A stretch of 6,453 nucleotides of DNA from Armatimonadota bacterium. GTDB lineage: Bacteria; Armatimonadota; JAAZEB01. The stretch's first letter is position 1, and the number at the start of each line of letters is the position of its first letter. Location of the stretch: NCBI GenBank assembly GCA_012841485.1, contig DUUU01000403.1, positions 1 through 6,453 of the forward strand, written 5' to 3'. Under the pieces are notes generated by a model. It ran no database searches, was not told the origin of the DNA, and saw only the letters and a program-made list of their open reading frames with translations. This document shows, in pieces, positions 1 through 6,196 of this stretch. A program made the position numbers and the translations under genes.

Positions 1-11
1 GCCCCGGCAAA

Positions 12-77
12 CGCGCCCGCCCGCCGGTAGAGCGACCAGGCGCCCCCATCGACCACTCCGATTGGTCGCCGGGCGCG
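12..77. repeat. Nested inverted repeat in the leader upstream of the M23 gene
   Basis: Bases 12-19 are perfectly complementary to 70-77 (8 bp), and 32-38 to 63-69 (7 bp). The two right arms are contiguous, so they could form one long stem with a 12-base bulge on the left side. A smaller alternative pairs 50-55 with 63-68. No T-run follows, so it is not a classic intrinsic terminator. The region is very GC-rich, so part of this pairing may be chance. It could be the end of an upstream transcript or part of the M23 leader. Confidence 0.35.
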
Positions 78-115
78 CTATGCTCCGTACTGCACTGCAG
101 TTCGCAGACTCGCCG

Positions 116-153
116 GGGATCCGGCGCCTCCGCCCTCGGGGGTGCCGGATCCC
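116..153 (+). terminator. Strong 16-bp hairpin, terminator-like, in the M23 leader
   Basis: Arms 116-125 and 144-153 form a perfect 10-bp stem containing GGATCC. The pairing continues inward through 126-131 with 138-143 (two G-U pairs), leaving a six-base loop at 132-137. Only three T residues follow (154-156), so as an intrinsic terminator it is weak. It could end a + strand transcript arriving from the left, or be a 5'-UTR structure of the M23 mRNA. A competing 6-bp hairpin with a GGAT loop (111-116 with 121-126) uses the same left arm. The pairing is directly visible; the role is inferred. Confidence 0.4.
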
Positions 154-204
154 TTTGGTCCCTCTCCCCAGGAACGCCGGCGCTCGCCTGAATCATCCAA
201 TCTG

Positions 205-213
205 AAAGGAGGG
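205..213 (+). promoter_or_regulatory. Shine-Dalgarno site of the M23 peptidase gene
   Basis: AAAGGAGGG lies 8 bases before the ATG at 222 and is close to the ideal anti-16S match. It fixes the start of this gene; the later in-frame ATG at 288 has no comparable site. The overlapping GGGATCC at 211-217 is complementary to 147-153 in the upstream hairpin. Confidence 0.85.
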
Positions 214-221
214 ATCCACCC

Positions 222-1142
222 ATGCGACTACTCAGGAAGCACTCCTGCCCAACGCGAGGAGTTCACCGCTGCCTGGCCCCTCGCGCCATGCCCGCCGTGC
301 TGATCGCCGCCGTGGCCCTGGCACCCGCGCATGCCGCGGACCAGACCCCCAAGCTCTCACCCACGACGGTGCCCCAAGGCGGCCTGGTGCGCGTCACTTA
401 CCGTCTACCAGAGGGCCGGAGCCTGGAGAAAGCATCGCTCGTCTTCGGAAATACCAAGGCGCAGTGTTTCCCCCATCAAGGCGTTCTCACCGGCCTCCTT
501 GGCGTGAGCGCCCGCGCGCGCACGGGCAAGAGCACCGCCGCGCTCTGGATACGCTATCAGGACGGCAGCCACGACAAGTTCCCCTTGACTCTGACGGTGA
601 CTTCCGCCAACTTCCCCACGCAGCGCATCCGCATGCCAGGGAGCAAGACGGGGCTGATGTCCCCGGAGATCCTGAAGAAGGAGCGAGAGATCCTCAATGA
701 GGCTCTGGCGAGCACGACTCCCGAGCCGCTCTGGGAGGGCGTCTTTACCAATCCGCTGGAGGGCCGCATCTCCTCACCCTTTGGGCGCAAGCGGTACGTG
801 AATGGGCGTTTCTGGGGGTTCCACTCCGGGCGCGATGTCGCATCGCCCGCAGGCAGGCCGGTGAAGGCAGCCAACGCCGGCCGGGTTACCCTCGCTCGGA
901 AGCTGTGGATGCGTGGCAACACCGTGGCTATCGACCACGGCATGGGGGTTTTCACCCTCTACGAGCACCTCTCCCGCATCTCCGTGACCCCAGGCCAGCA
1001 GATCGATAAGGGGGAGGTGGTAGGACTGGTGGGGTCAACGGGGTTCTCTACCGGGCCGCACCTACATTGGGAACTGCGGATTCACGGCGTGCCCACCAAC
1101 CCGGCGGGCCCACTCCGAGAGGGGATCGCCCTGGAGCCCTGA
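222..1142 (+). CDS. Secreted M23 family zinc metallopeptidase with N-terminal beta-sandwich domain
   Basis: A 306-residue exported murein-hydrolase-type protein. Residues 1-38 look like a signal peptide: a basic start, a hydrophobic stretch (about 24-36), then an AHA-A cleavage site after about residue 38. Residues ~43-128 resemble the Ig-like beta-sandwich domain often found before M23 domains. A linker (~145-170) is followed by the lysostaphin-type M23 domain (~175-300). The metal-site residues are intact: HSGRD supplies H201 and D205, and GPHLHWEL supplies H282. H249 (in YEHLS) and H280 are the likely catalytic histidines. Members of this family cut peptide cross-links of peptidoglycan; inactive scaffold versions lack these residues, so this one is probably active. 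The exact substrate is not shown. The start is set by the strong Shine-Dalgarno site. The gene stands alone on the + strand and converges on purB, so it is not part of the purine operon. Confidence 0.93.
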   Translation: MRLLRKHSCPTRGVHRCLAPRAMPAVLIAAVALAPAHAADQTPKLSPTTVPQGGLVRVTYRLPEGRSLEKASLVFGNTKAQCFPHQGVLTGLLGVSARARTGKSTAALWIRYQDGSHDKFPLTLTVTSANFPTQRIRMPGSKTGLMSPEILKKEREILNEALASTTPEPLWEGVFTNPLEGRISSPFGRKRYVNGRFWGFHSGRDVASPAGRPVKAANAGRVTLARKLWMRGNTVAIDHGMGVFTLYEHLSRISVTPGQQIDKGEVVGLVGSTGFSTGPHLHWELRIHGVPTNPAGPLREGIALEP

Positions 1143-1189
1143 GCATGCACAGGGCCGCCGGGCGCGACGGCACGCGGGTATGCACCGCT

Positions 1190-1230
1190 CCCTCGTGCGC
1201 AGCGCAGCGATACAGCACCGCGCGCGAGGG
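1190..1230. repeat. 11-bp stem-loop after the M23 gene
   Basis: Bases 1190-1200 pair with 1220-1230 over 11 positions, one of them G-U in the + strand RNA, around a 19-base loop. The right arm overlaps the beginning of the first direct-repeat copy (1218-1252). It lies 47 bases past the M23 stop codon and may help end or protect that transcript. Confidence 0.45.
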
Positions 1231-1252
1231 CAGCCCGCCCTATCCGTGCCCG
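1218..1252. repeat. 35-base direct repeat, copy A
   Basis: This block recurs at 1435-1469 with a single mismatch (C at 1225, T at 1442). Copy starts are 217 bases apart. It contains GGGC and GCCC arms separated by five bases. Its function is unknown; a duplicated border of a small element or a dispersed intergenic repeat would fit. Confidence 0.85.
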
Positions 1253-1266
1253 GCCCCCTCATCCGC

Positions 1267-1345
1267 GGTCTCGCAGGCGAGGGGGCTATCACGTTTACGT
1301 TGTCACACCCCTTCAGGGTGCCAGGTATTTTCCGCCTGCGAGACC
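1267..1345. repeat. 13-bp perfect inverted repeat enclosing a small hairpin
   Basis: Bases 1267-1279 are the exact reverse complement of 1333-1345, with 53 bases between. Inside, 1306-1310 and 1316-1320 form a 5-bp hairpin with the loop CTTCA. The right arm abuts the next hairpin (1344-1365). An alternative stem, 1253-1260 with 1279-1286, encloses the left arm of this repeat, so in RNA the two could compete. Confidence 0.7.
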
Positions 1346-1365
1346 CAGGGTCAGGAGACCCTGGG
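1344..1365. repeat. Perfect 9-bp hairpin with 4-base loop
   Basis: CCCAGGGTC (1344-1352), loop AGGA (1353-1356), then its exact complement (1357-1365). It is the most compact stable stem-loop in the gap and would form in RNA from either strand. No T-run follows on either side. It is a candidate bidirectional transcript end or REP-like palindrome. Confidence 0.7.
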
Positions 1366-1375
1366 CTATCCTATG

Positions 1376-1392
1376 GGACCGCTTCGCGGTCC
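1376..1392. repeat. Perfect 7-bp hairpin with 3-base loop
   Basis: GGACCGC (1376-1382), loop TTC, GCGGTCC (1386-1392). It sits 10 bases to the right of the 1344-1365 hairpin and is followed by a weaker 4-bp stem (1394-1397 with 1405-1408). Together these form a row of stem-loops in front of the 3' end of purB. Confidence 0.65.
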
Positions 1393-1434
1393 TCCGAGAG
1401 CGTTTCGGCCGTGCCATGCCTCGATCCCGAATGG

Positions 1435-1469
1435 CCGCGCGTGAGGGCAGCCCGCCCTATCCGTGCCCG
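1435..1469. repeat. 35-base direct repeat, copy B
   Basis: This is the second copy of the 1218-1252 block, 34 of 35 bases identical and in the same orientation, ending 26 bases before the purB stop codon. The two copies enclose the 182-base stretch that carries the 13-bp inverted repeat and the two perfect hairpins. Confidence 0.85.
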
Positions 1470-1495
1470 TCTTCCCTAGCTCGGAATCCCAACTC

Positions 1496-2947
1496 TCAGA
1501 AAACGCTCTCGCTCGCGTCCTGCTGGGACTCCGGGTAGGCGCTCAGGGCGCCCCGCAAGACCGATAGAAACTCCTCGGTGAGCTCGAACGAGCCGCCCAC
1601 GTAGGCCGATGCATCCAGGAGCGTGGCGACCTCCTCGGCCGTCAGCGTGCGCGCCTCGGGATAAGGGAGCGCGTGGATGGCCTCCAGGAGAAGCCCCCGG
1701 AGTGGGTTCTCCTCGCCGCGGACCACGGCCTCCTGCGCCTGGAGCGAGCAGCTCTGGATCATGCGGTAAGCCTCTTCGCGAGGCACCCCCATCTGCTGGA
1801 GGCGCACCAGAAGCCGGCCCGTGCCGGCGAAATCGCCGTGCGTTCGGAGGTCTCGCGCGATCTTCTCCCGGTTGATCACCAGCCCGGAGATCACCTTGTG
1901 CGCTTTGATCAGGCAGTGATCGGTGTAGAGGAACGCCTCCGGGATATAGACCCGGCGGATGGCCGACTCGTTCAGCGTGCGCTCCAGGAGGTTGTTTGCC
2001 GCCGCGTAGCCGGCCATGGAGTGGAAGCTCATCACCGCCGCCGACAGCGCGCAGATCTGCTCGGAGTCCTTCGGGTTTTTCTTGTAGGCCATCACGCTGG
2101 AGCCCTTCTGCCCCTTGGCAAAAGGCTCCTGCGTCTCGCCCATCGATTGCAGGACGCGCTGGTCGGTGAAGGCGCGGTGAAGTGTCGCCGCTAGACCATA
2201 GAGGATACCCATGAACTCCACATCGACCAGCCGCGTCGCGGTCTGCCCGGTCACCGTCAGCGCCGGCAGATCGAGCTTGCGCATCACGCGCTCGTGGAAC
2301 TCGAGAAAGCTGACGCCCGTGCCCTCCAGAAGAGTCGTATAGTCCGCGCCAGTGCCAACAGCGCCCTTGGTGCCCTTGCCCTCAATCTGGAAGCCTTCGA
2401 GCTGCCAGAGCACCCGCAGCAGGTCCTGGGCATGGTTGGCGAGGCGATAGGCGAAGGGTACGGGCTGTGCCGGCTGAAAATGGGTGAAGCCGAGGGCCAC
2501 CAGGCGCTCCTGGTACACCTCGCTGATCCGCTGCTCGTAGGCACGAAGCAGACCCGCCACGCGAAGGCGCACCAACTCCAGCGCCTGCCGGATGATCAGC
2601 GCGTCGGCGTTATCGGTGATATCCGCCGAGGTGGCCCCGGTATGCAGCGTCTGGCCGCCAATGGGGCACTGCTCAGCAAACGCCTGCGCCTCGGCGGCGA
2701 GGTCGTGCTGCAGCGTGCGCTCGATCTCCAGCGACCGCTCGACGTTCACCTCGTCGGCGTGTGCCTCGATGTCCGCGAGCTGCTCCGGGGTGATCAGCCC
2801 GATCTCGCACTTCGTCTGCGCGATGGCGACCCACACCTTGCGCCAATGCCGGCGGCGGTTCACCTCCGAGAAGATGGCCCGCATCTCCCGGCTACCATAG
2901 CGCCATGTGGCGGGGGAAAGGTAGGTGTCATATCCAAAGGTGTTCAC
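1496..2947 (-). CDS. purB: Adenylosuccinate lyase
   Basis: PurB acts twice in purine synthesis: it splits SAICAR into AICAR and fumarate, and adenylosuccinate into AMP and fumarate. The protein is 483 residues from a GTG at 2947. This start is 13 bases after the purE stop, behind GGAAGAG, and gives the family N-terminus (RYGSREM at 16-22). A longer frame to 3106 would overlap purE and add unrelated residues. Fumarase/aspartase superfamily motifs are present: H81-D82, HTGATSADITDNAD (102-115), GFTHFQPAQ with H156, the signature loop KGSSVMAYKKNP (281-292) with S283/S284, and LERTLNESAIRR (321-332). The C-terminal ADSL helical domain spans about 370-460. The length and motif style (Ala instead of the usual Pro after GSSxM) match the roughly 475-485-residue clostridial and eukaryotic type rather than the ~430-residue Bacillus type. 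It is the last gene of the run. Confidence 0.95.
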   Translation of the reverse strand: MNTFGYDTYLSPATWRYGSREMRAIFSEVNRRRHWRKVWVAIAQTKCEIGLITPEQLADIEAHADEVNVERSLEIERTLQHDLAAEAQAFAEQCPIGGQTLHTGATSADITDNADALIIRQALELVRLRVAGLLRAYEQRISEVYQERLVALGFTHFQPAQPVPFAYRLANHAQDLLRVLWQLEGFQIEGKGTKGAVGTGADYTTLLEGTGVSFLEFHERVMRKLDLPALTVTGQTATRLVDVEFMGILYGLAATLHRAFTDQRVLQSMGETQEPFAKGQKGSSVMAYKKNPKDSEQICALSAAVMSFHSMAGYAAANNLLERTLNESAIRRVYIPEAFLYTDHCLIKAHKVISGLVINREKIARDLRTHGDFAGTGRLLVRLQQMGVPREEAYRMIQSCSLQAQEAVVRGEENPLRGLLLEAIHALPYPEARTLTAEEVATLLDASAYVGGSFELTEEFLSVLRGALSAYPESQQDASESVF

Positions 2948-2953
2948 GGTGAT

Positions 2954-2960
2954 CTCTTCC
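2954..2960 (-). promoter_or_regulatory. Ribosome binding site deciding the purB GTG start
   Basis: GGAAGAG on the - strand lies 6 bases before GTG (2947-2945) and immediately after the purE TAG. It is a moderate Shine-Dalgarno match, so translational coupling with purE over the 13-base gap is likely. Confidence 0.6.
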
Positions 2961-3446
2961 CTACTGCTGTTCCTGAAGCGCGCGGTCCTTCGCCTCCACC
3001 TGAGAAGCCAGGCGGGCCTTGTAGGCGCGCACGTTCTCCCGGATCCGCGCGTCCTTGACGCCCAGTATCTGCGCCGCGAGGATGCCGGCGTTGCGGGCCG
3101 CGTCAATGCCCACCGTGGCCACAGGCACGCCCGGAGGCATCTGCACCATCGAAAGGAGCGAATCGAGCCCGTTGAGCGCAGCCGACCGGATCGGCACGGC
3201 GATCACCGGCAGGGGCGTCAGCGCGGCGACGACTCCCGCGAGGTGCGCGGCGCCCCCCGCGCCGGCGATGATCACCTCGATCCCGTTCTTTTCGGCGTTC
3301 TCGGCAAACTCCGTGCAGCGGTGCGGCACCCGGTGCGCCGACAGAATCCGCTGCTCCGTCTCGACGCCCAGCTCCTTCAGGATCGCCACCGCCTCCTGCA
3401 TCACGGGCAGATCCGAGTCACTCCCCATGATCACCGCGACACGCAT
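2961..3446 (-). CDS. purE: N5-carboxyaminoimidazole ribonucleotide mutase (class I PurE)
   Basis: A 161-residue cytoplasmic enzyme that converts N5-CAIR to CAIR in de novo purine synthesis; the family forms octamers. Motifs of class I PurE are clear: MGSDSD at 7-12, SAHR at 36-39 with H38 matching the catalytic histidine (His45 in E. coli), and the nucleotide-site loop AGAGGAAHL at 61-69. The next residues are AGVV where E. coli has PGMI, so the usual proline is alanine. QMPPGVPVATVGI (102-114) is the conserved C-terminal strand region. Class II PurE, which uses AIR and CO2 directly, has a different loop, so the mutase is preferred. It would normally need PurK, which is not in this window. 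The ATG is preceded by GAAGGGA with 8 bases spacing. It lies 53 bases after purD and 13 before purB. Confidence 0.95.
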   Translation of the reverse strand: MRVAVIMGSDSDLPVMQEAVAILKELGVETEQRILSAHRVPHRCTEFAENAEKNGIEVIIAGAGGAAHLAGVVAALTPLPVIAVPIRSAALNGLDSLLSMVQMPPGVPVATVGIDAARNAGILAAQILGVKDARIRENVRAYKARLASQVEAKDRALQEQQ

Positions 3447-3499
3447 GCAACCAATCCCTTCATGTCCCGTCCATCGACAAAATCGGCTGCCCGGCAGGG

Positions 3500-4780
3500 C
3501 TACGCCTGCTCTTCGGAGATGACGCGCCAGCCGATGTCGCGCCGGTAGTACATCCCTTCAAAATGGATCTTCGAGACCGCCTCGTAGGCGCGCTTTGCCG
3601 CCTCGGCGTGCGTGGCTCCCACCGCCGTCACGTTCAACACGCGCCCGCCGGCCGTGACAATCTGGCCGTCGCGCTCTGCCGTGCCGGCGTGGAACACCAC
3701 CACTCCCGGCACCTTCGCCGCATCCTCAAGCCCCTCGATCACCTTGCCCGTCTCGTAGGAGCCCGGATAGCCGCCGGACGCCAGGACCACCGTCAGCGCC
3801 TTCTGCGACGACCATCGCGGCTTCAGCCGGTAGAGCCCGCCATCAATCACGGTGGTGGCGACGTCCACCAGGTCGCTCTCCAGGAGAGGCAACACCGTCT
3901 GCGCTTCCGGGTCGCCAAAACGCACGTTGAACTCAAGCACCCGGTAGCCCTCGCGCGTGAGCATCAAACCGACGTAGAGCACGCCCTTGTAGGGAATGCC
4001 GCGCAGATCGAGCGCCTCGAGGATCGGCGCGACCACGCCCTGCTGGACCTCGGCGACGAGCGCCTCCGGCACCGCGGGCACCGGGGCATAGCACCCCATG
4101 CCGCCCGTATTCGGCCCGGCATCGCCTTCATCGCGCCGCTTGTGGTCCTGCGAAGGGAGCATCGGCGCGGAGGTGCGCCCATCCAGGAAGAACATGAGAG
4201 TCGCCTCTTCGCCCTCGAGGCACTCCTCGATGACAATCTCCCTCCCGGCTGCGCCAAACGCCTGGTCCACCATGATCTGGCGGATCGCCTCCTCGGCTTC
4301 GGCGGGGCCATCGCACACGATCACGCCCTTGCCGGCTGCCAATCCATCCGCCTTCACCACGAGGGGGCGATTGGCGGCGCGCACGTATTCAACCGCTTTC
4401 GCGGCATCGGCGAAGACCTCGAACTCCGCTGTGGGGATCCCGAGCTCGCGCATCAGCTTCTTCGCGTAGACCTTGCTTCCCTCCAGGCGGGCCTGCGCCT
4501 TGCCGGGCCCGAAGAGGTGAAGGAGGCGCGCGCCAAACACCTCGCCCACGCCCGCGACGAGGGGCGCCTCCGGCCCCGCGAGGGTGAGATCAATTCGGTT
4601 TTCAATGGCAAACTGCGCCAGCGCGTTCGGGTCATCGAGGGAGAGCTGGACCGTCTCGGCCATCTGCGCGATGCCGGCGTTGCCGGGGCACGCAAAGAGG
4701 TCGGTCACCCGCGGGCTCTGCCGCAGCTTCCACACAAGCGCGTGCTCGCGCCCGCCCCCACCCAGCACCAGTACTCTCAC
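3500..4780 (-). CDS. purD: Phosphoribosylamine-glycine ligase (GAR synthetase)
   Basis: PurD joins 5-phosphoribosylamine and glycine with ATP to give GAR, the second step of de novo purine synthesis. The 426 residues match the stand-alone bacterial enzyme. The N-domain begins with the GGGGREHAL loop (7-15). The ATP-grasp domain (~102-290) has KADGLAAGKGV (143-153), SQDHKR (210-215), PNTGGMG (223-229) and the metal/ATP signature EFNVRFGDPEAQ (283-294). The C-domain (~325-426) ends with the typical YYRRDIGWR block (411-419). The start is GTG, 15 bases after the dnaB stop, with TGGAG 6 bases upstream of it; this places the first strand at the family start. There is no fusion to PurM or PurN, unlike the eukaryotic trifunctional protein. 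The dnaB and purD reading frames are the same, separated by a TAG stop. Confidence 0.96.
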   Translation of the reverse strand: MRVLVLGGGGREHALVWKLRQSPRVTDLFACPGNAGIAQMAETVQLSLDDPNALAQFAIENRIDLTLAGPEAPLVAGVGEVFGARLLHLFGPGKAQARLEGSKVYAKKLMRELGIPTAEFEVFADAAKAVEYVRAANRPLVVKADGLAAGKGVIVCDGPAEAEEAIRQIMVDQAFGAAGREIVIEECLEGEEATLMFFLDGRTSAPMLPSQDHKRRDEGDAGPNTGGMGCYAPVPAVPEALVAEVQQGVVAPILEALDLRGIPYKGVLYVGLMLTREGYRVLEFNVRFGDPEAQTVLPLLESDLVDVATTVIDGGLYRLKPRWSSQKALTVVLASGGYPGSYETGKVIEGLEDAAKVPGVVVFHAGTAERDGQIVTAGGRVLNVTAVGATHAEAAKRAYEAVSKIHFEGMYYRRDIGWRVISEEQA

Positions 4781-4786
4781 GGTGTT

Positions 4787-4791
4787 CTCCA
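4787..4791 (-). promoter_or_regulatory. Ribosome binding site of purD (GTG start)
   Basis: TGGAG on the - strand is 6 bases before the GTG at 4780-4778 and lies wholly in the 15-base gap after dnaB. It supports the GTG start and tight coupling to dnaB translation. Confidence 0.6.
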
Positions 4792-4795
4792 GTTC

Positions 4796-6175
4796 CTAAT
4801 AGTAGCCTGCATCGGCCTGGTCGCCAAAGCGCGCATAGTCCGGCATGAAGATCAGGTCCACGGTGCCGGTCGGGCCATTGCGGTGCTTAGCGATGATCAA
4901 CTGCGTCTCGTCCACGCGCTCGGCCCCCTCCTGCTCCACCTCCTCCGCGTCCCCCTCGCGGTCATACTGGTAGTAGCTGGGCCGATAGAGCATCATCACC
5001 AGATCGGCTTCCGCTTCAATCGAGCCGCTTTCACGCAGGTCCGAGAGAATCGGACGCTTGTCCTCGCGGCGCTCCACCGCGCGCGAGAGCTGCGAGAGAG
5101 CGATGACGGGGACTTCCAACTCGCGGGCCAGGTTTTTCAGGGAGCGGGCAATCTCCGAGATCTCCTGCTGGCGGCTCTCGACGCGGCCATGCCAGCGCAT
5201 GAGCTGGAGGTAATCCACGATCACGAGGCCAAGCGGCCCCACCTCGGCGCGCAGGCGGCGCGCCTTGCCGCGCATCTCCATGGCAGAGATGCCGGGCGTA
5301 TCGTCAATATAGATCGGCGCGTGCCAGACTCGGTTGACCCCCTCCGTCATCCGGCGCCACTGCTCCTCGTTCAGGTGCCCCGTGCGCAGGCGGCGGCTAT
5401 CCACTCGCGCCTCCGATTGGATGATGCGCAGCGCAAGCTGCTCCTTCGACATCTCCAGGCTGAAGATGGCGACGGGGACCTTGGCGTGGACGGCGGCATG
5501 CACACCGATGTTGACACAGAGGCTGGTCTTGCCCATGCTGGGTCGCGCCGCGACGATGATCAGGTCGGACTTCTGGAAGCCGTTGGTCATCTCATCGAGG
5601 GCGCGAAGTCCGGTAGGTACTCCGGTGGTCTCCACCTTATCGCGATAGAGGCGCTCGATGGAGTCCATCGCCTCATCAAGCAGGGGTTTGAGGGGCGTGA
5701 AGGCGCGTCCGGTGCGCCGCTGCGCCACGGCCAGGATAGCCGTCTCGGCGCGATCCACCACATCCTCGGTGTTCTCGACCTCGCCAAAGCAGGCTTCGAC
5801 CACCTCGGTGCCCACGGTGATCAGGCGCCGCAGGATGCTCTTTTGCTCGACGATGCGGGCGTAATACTCGACGTGCGCCGCAGTCGGAACCGCGTCCAGC
5901 AGAGCCGCCAGGTAGGGCCGGCCACCGGCCTGCTCCAGCTGGCCGCGGTTCTCGAGCTCTGCCGCGAGCGTGGTGAGGTCCACCGGCTCGCTGCGATCGG
6001 AGAGGTCTACTGCCGCCTGGAAGATGATGCGATGCGCCTCGCGATAGAAATCCTCCGGCTGGAGGAGCTCGCAGGCTTTCTCGATTGCAGCGCGCTCGAG
6101 GAGCATCGCGCCCAGGGTGGCCTGCTCAGCCTCCAGTGATTGCGGAGGAACGCGGGCAGCTCTCTGTAGGGACAT
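4796..6175 (-). CDS. dnaB: Replicative DNA helicase DnaB
   Basis: DnaB is the hexameric 5'-3' helicase that unwinds DNA at the replication fork and recruits primase. The protein has 459 residues. The N-terminal collar domain (~8-110) starts with the typical RVPPQSLEAEQATLG (8-22). A linker leads to the RecA-like ATPase domain (~184-448). Walker A is AARPSMGKT (209-217, K216/T217), the catalytic glutamate is E241 in SLEMS, and Walker B is LVIVDYLQLM (317-326, D321). Also present are SQLSR (361-365), SDLRESGSIEAEADL (378-392) and AKHRNGPTG (429-437) with the probable arginine finger R432. No intein interrupts the Walker A region, a common insertion site in this family. An acidic loop at ~406-423 is usual. 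The ATG at 6175 follows rplI by 21 bases, with GAGGG 9 bases upstream. The rplI-dnaB order is widely conserved. Confidence 0.97.
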   Translation of the reverse strand: MSLQRAARVPPQSLEAEQATLGAMLLERAAIEKACELLQPEDFYREAHRIIFQAAVDLSDRSEPVDLTTLAAELENRGQLEQAGGRPYLAALLDAVPTAAHVEYYARIVEQKSILRRLITVGTEVVEACFGEVENTEDVVDRAETAILAVAQRRTGRAFTPLKPLLDEAMDSIERLYRDKVETTGVPTGLRALDEMTNGFQKSDLIIVAARPSMGKTSLCVNIGVHAAVHAKVPVAIFSLEMSKEQLALRIIQSEARVDSRRLRTGHLNEEQWRRMTEGVNRVWHAPIYIDDTPGISAMEMRGKARRLRAEVGPLGLVIVDYLQLMRWHGRVESRQQEISEIARSLKNLARELEVPVIALSQLSRAVERREDKRPILSDLRESGSIEAEADLVMMLYRPSYYQYDREGDAEEVEQEGAERVDETQLIIAKHRNGPTGTVDLIFMPDYARFGDQADAGYY

Positions 6176-6184
6176 CTTCCAGGG

Positions 6185-6189
6185 CCCTC
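6185..6189 (-). promoter_or_regulatory. Ribosome binding site of dnaB
   Basis: GAGGG on the - strand lies 9 bases before the ATG at 6175. A second GGAAG directly touching the ATG is too close to serve. It supports the start giving MSLQRAARVPP. Confidence 0.5.
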
Positions 6190-6196
6190 GGGATCG

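Larger units (their letters stand above)
1143..1495. other. Structured non-coding gap between convergent M23 and purB genes
   Basis: This 353-base gap lies between two convergent genes and no coding sequence in it is convincing: the open frames have no ribosome binding site and cross the palindromes. It holds several stem-loops and two copies of a 35-base direct repeat, listed separately. Termination of both transcripts must happen here, but none of the hairpins is followed by a T-run on either strand, so Rho-dependent or U-less termination is likely. A repetitive-element origin is also possible. Confidence 0.7.

Noticed and set aside
62..84. TTGGTC and TATGCT as a promoter for the M23 gene
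   Set aside because: The spacing between the hexamers is only 11 bases, far from the usual 17, and TTGGTC is part of an inverted repeat.
1180..1479. 99-codon open frame in the gap between M23 and purB (also one from 1067 to 1444)
   Set aside because: No Shine-Dalgarno site, and the frames run straight through palindromes and direct repeats, so the composition is explained by the repeats rather than by a protein.
2948..3106. Upstream extension of the purB frame by 53 residues
   Set aside because: It lies inside purE in another frame, is Arg/Ser-rich and is not part of the adenylosuccinate lyase family; the GTG at 2947 has a fitting ribosome binding site.
3431..3463. 10-codon frame (MKGLVACVSR) overlapping the purE start
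   Set aside because: The site before it is weak and such short frames are expected by chance; its GAAGGGA segment is better explained as the purE ribosome binding site.
3484..3502. Small palindrome after the purD stop as a terminator
   Set aside because: Only about a 4-bp stem with a 3-base loop and no T-run, and purE follows closely in the same direction.
5520..5560. Possible intein in DnaB near Walker A
   Set aside because: The helicase motif is continuous (AARPSMGKTSLC) and the protein has normal length, so no intein is present.
3563..6139. 858-codon open frame on the + strand, antisense to purD and dnaB
   Set aside because: It is codon-for-codon opposite both genes, which share one frame because their gap is 15 bases. 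It stays open only because TTA, CTA and TCA codons are absent from these GC-rich genes, and the translation is His/Arg/Leu-rich with no recognisable domain. PurD and DnaB motifs are complete on the - strand.
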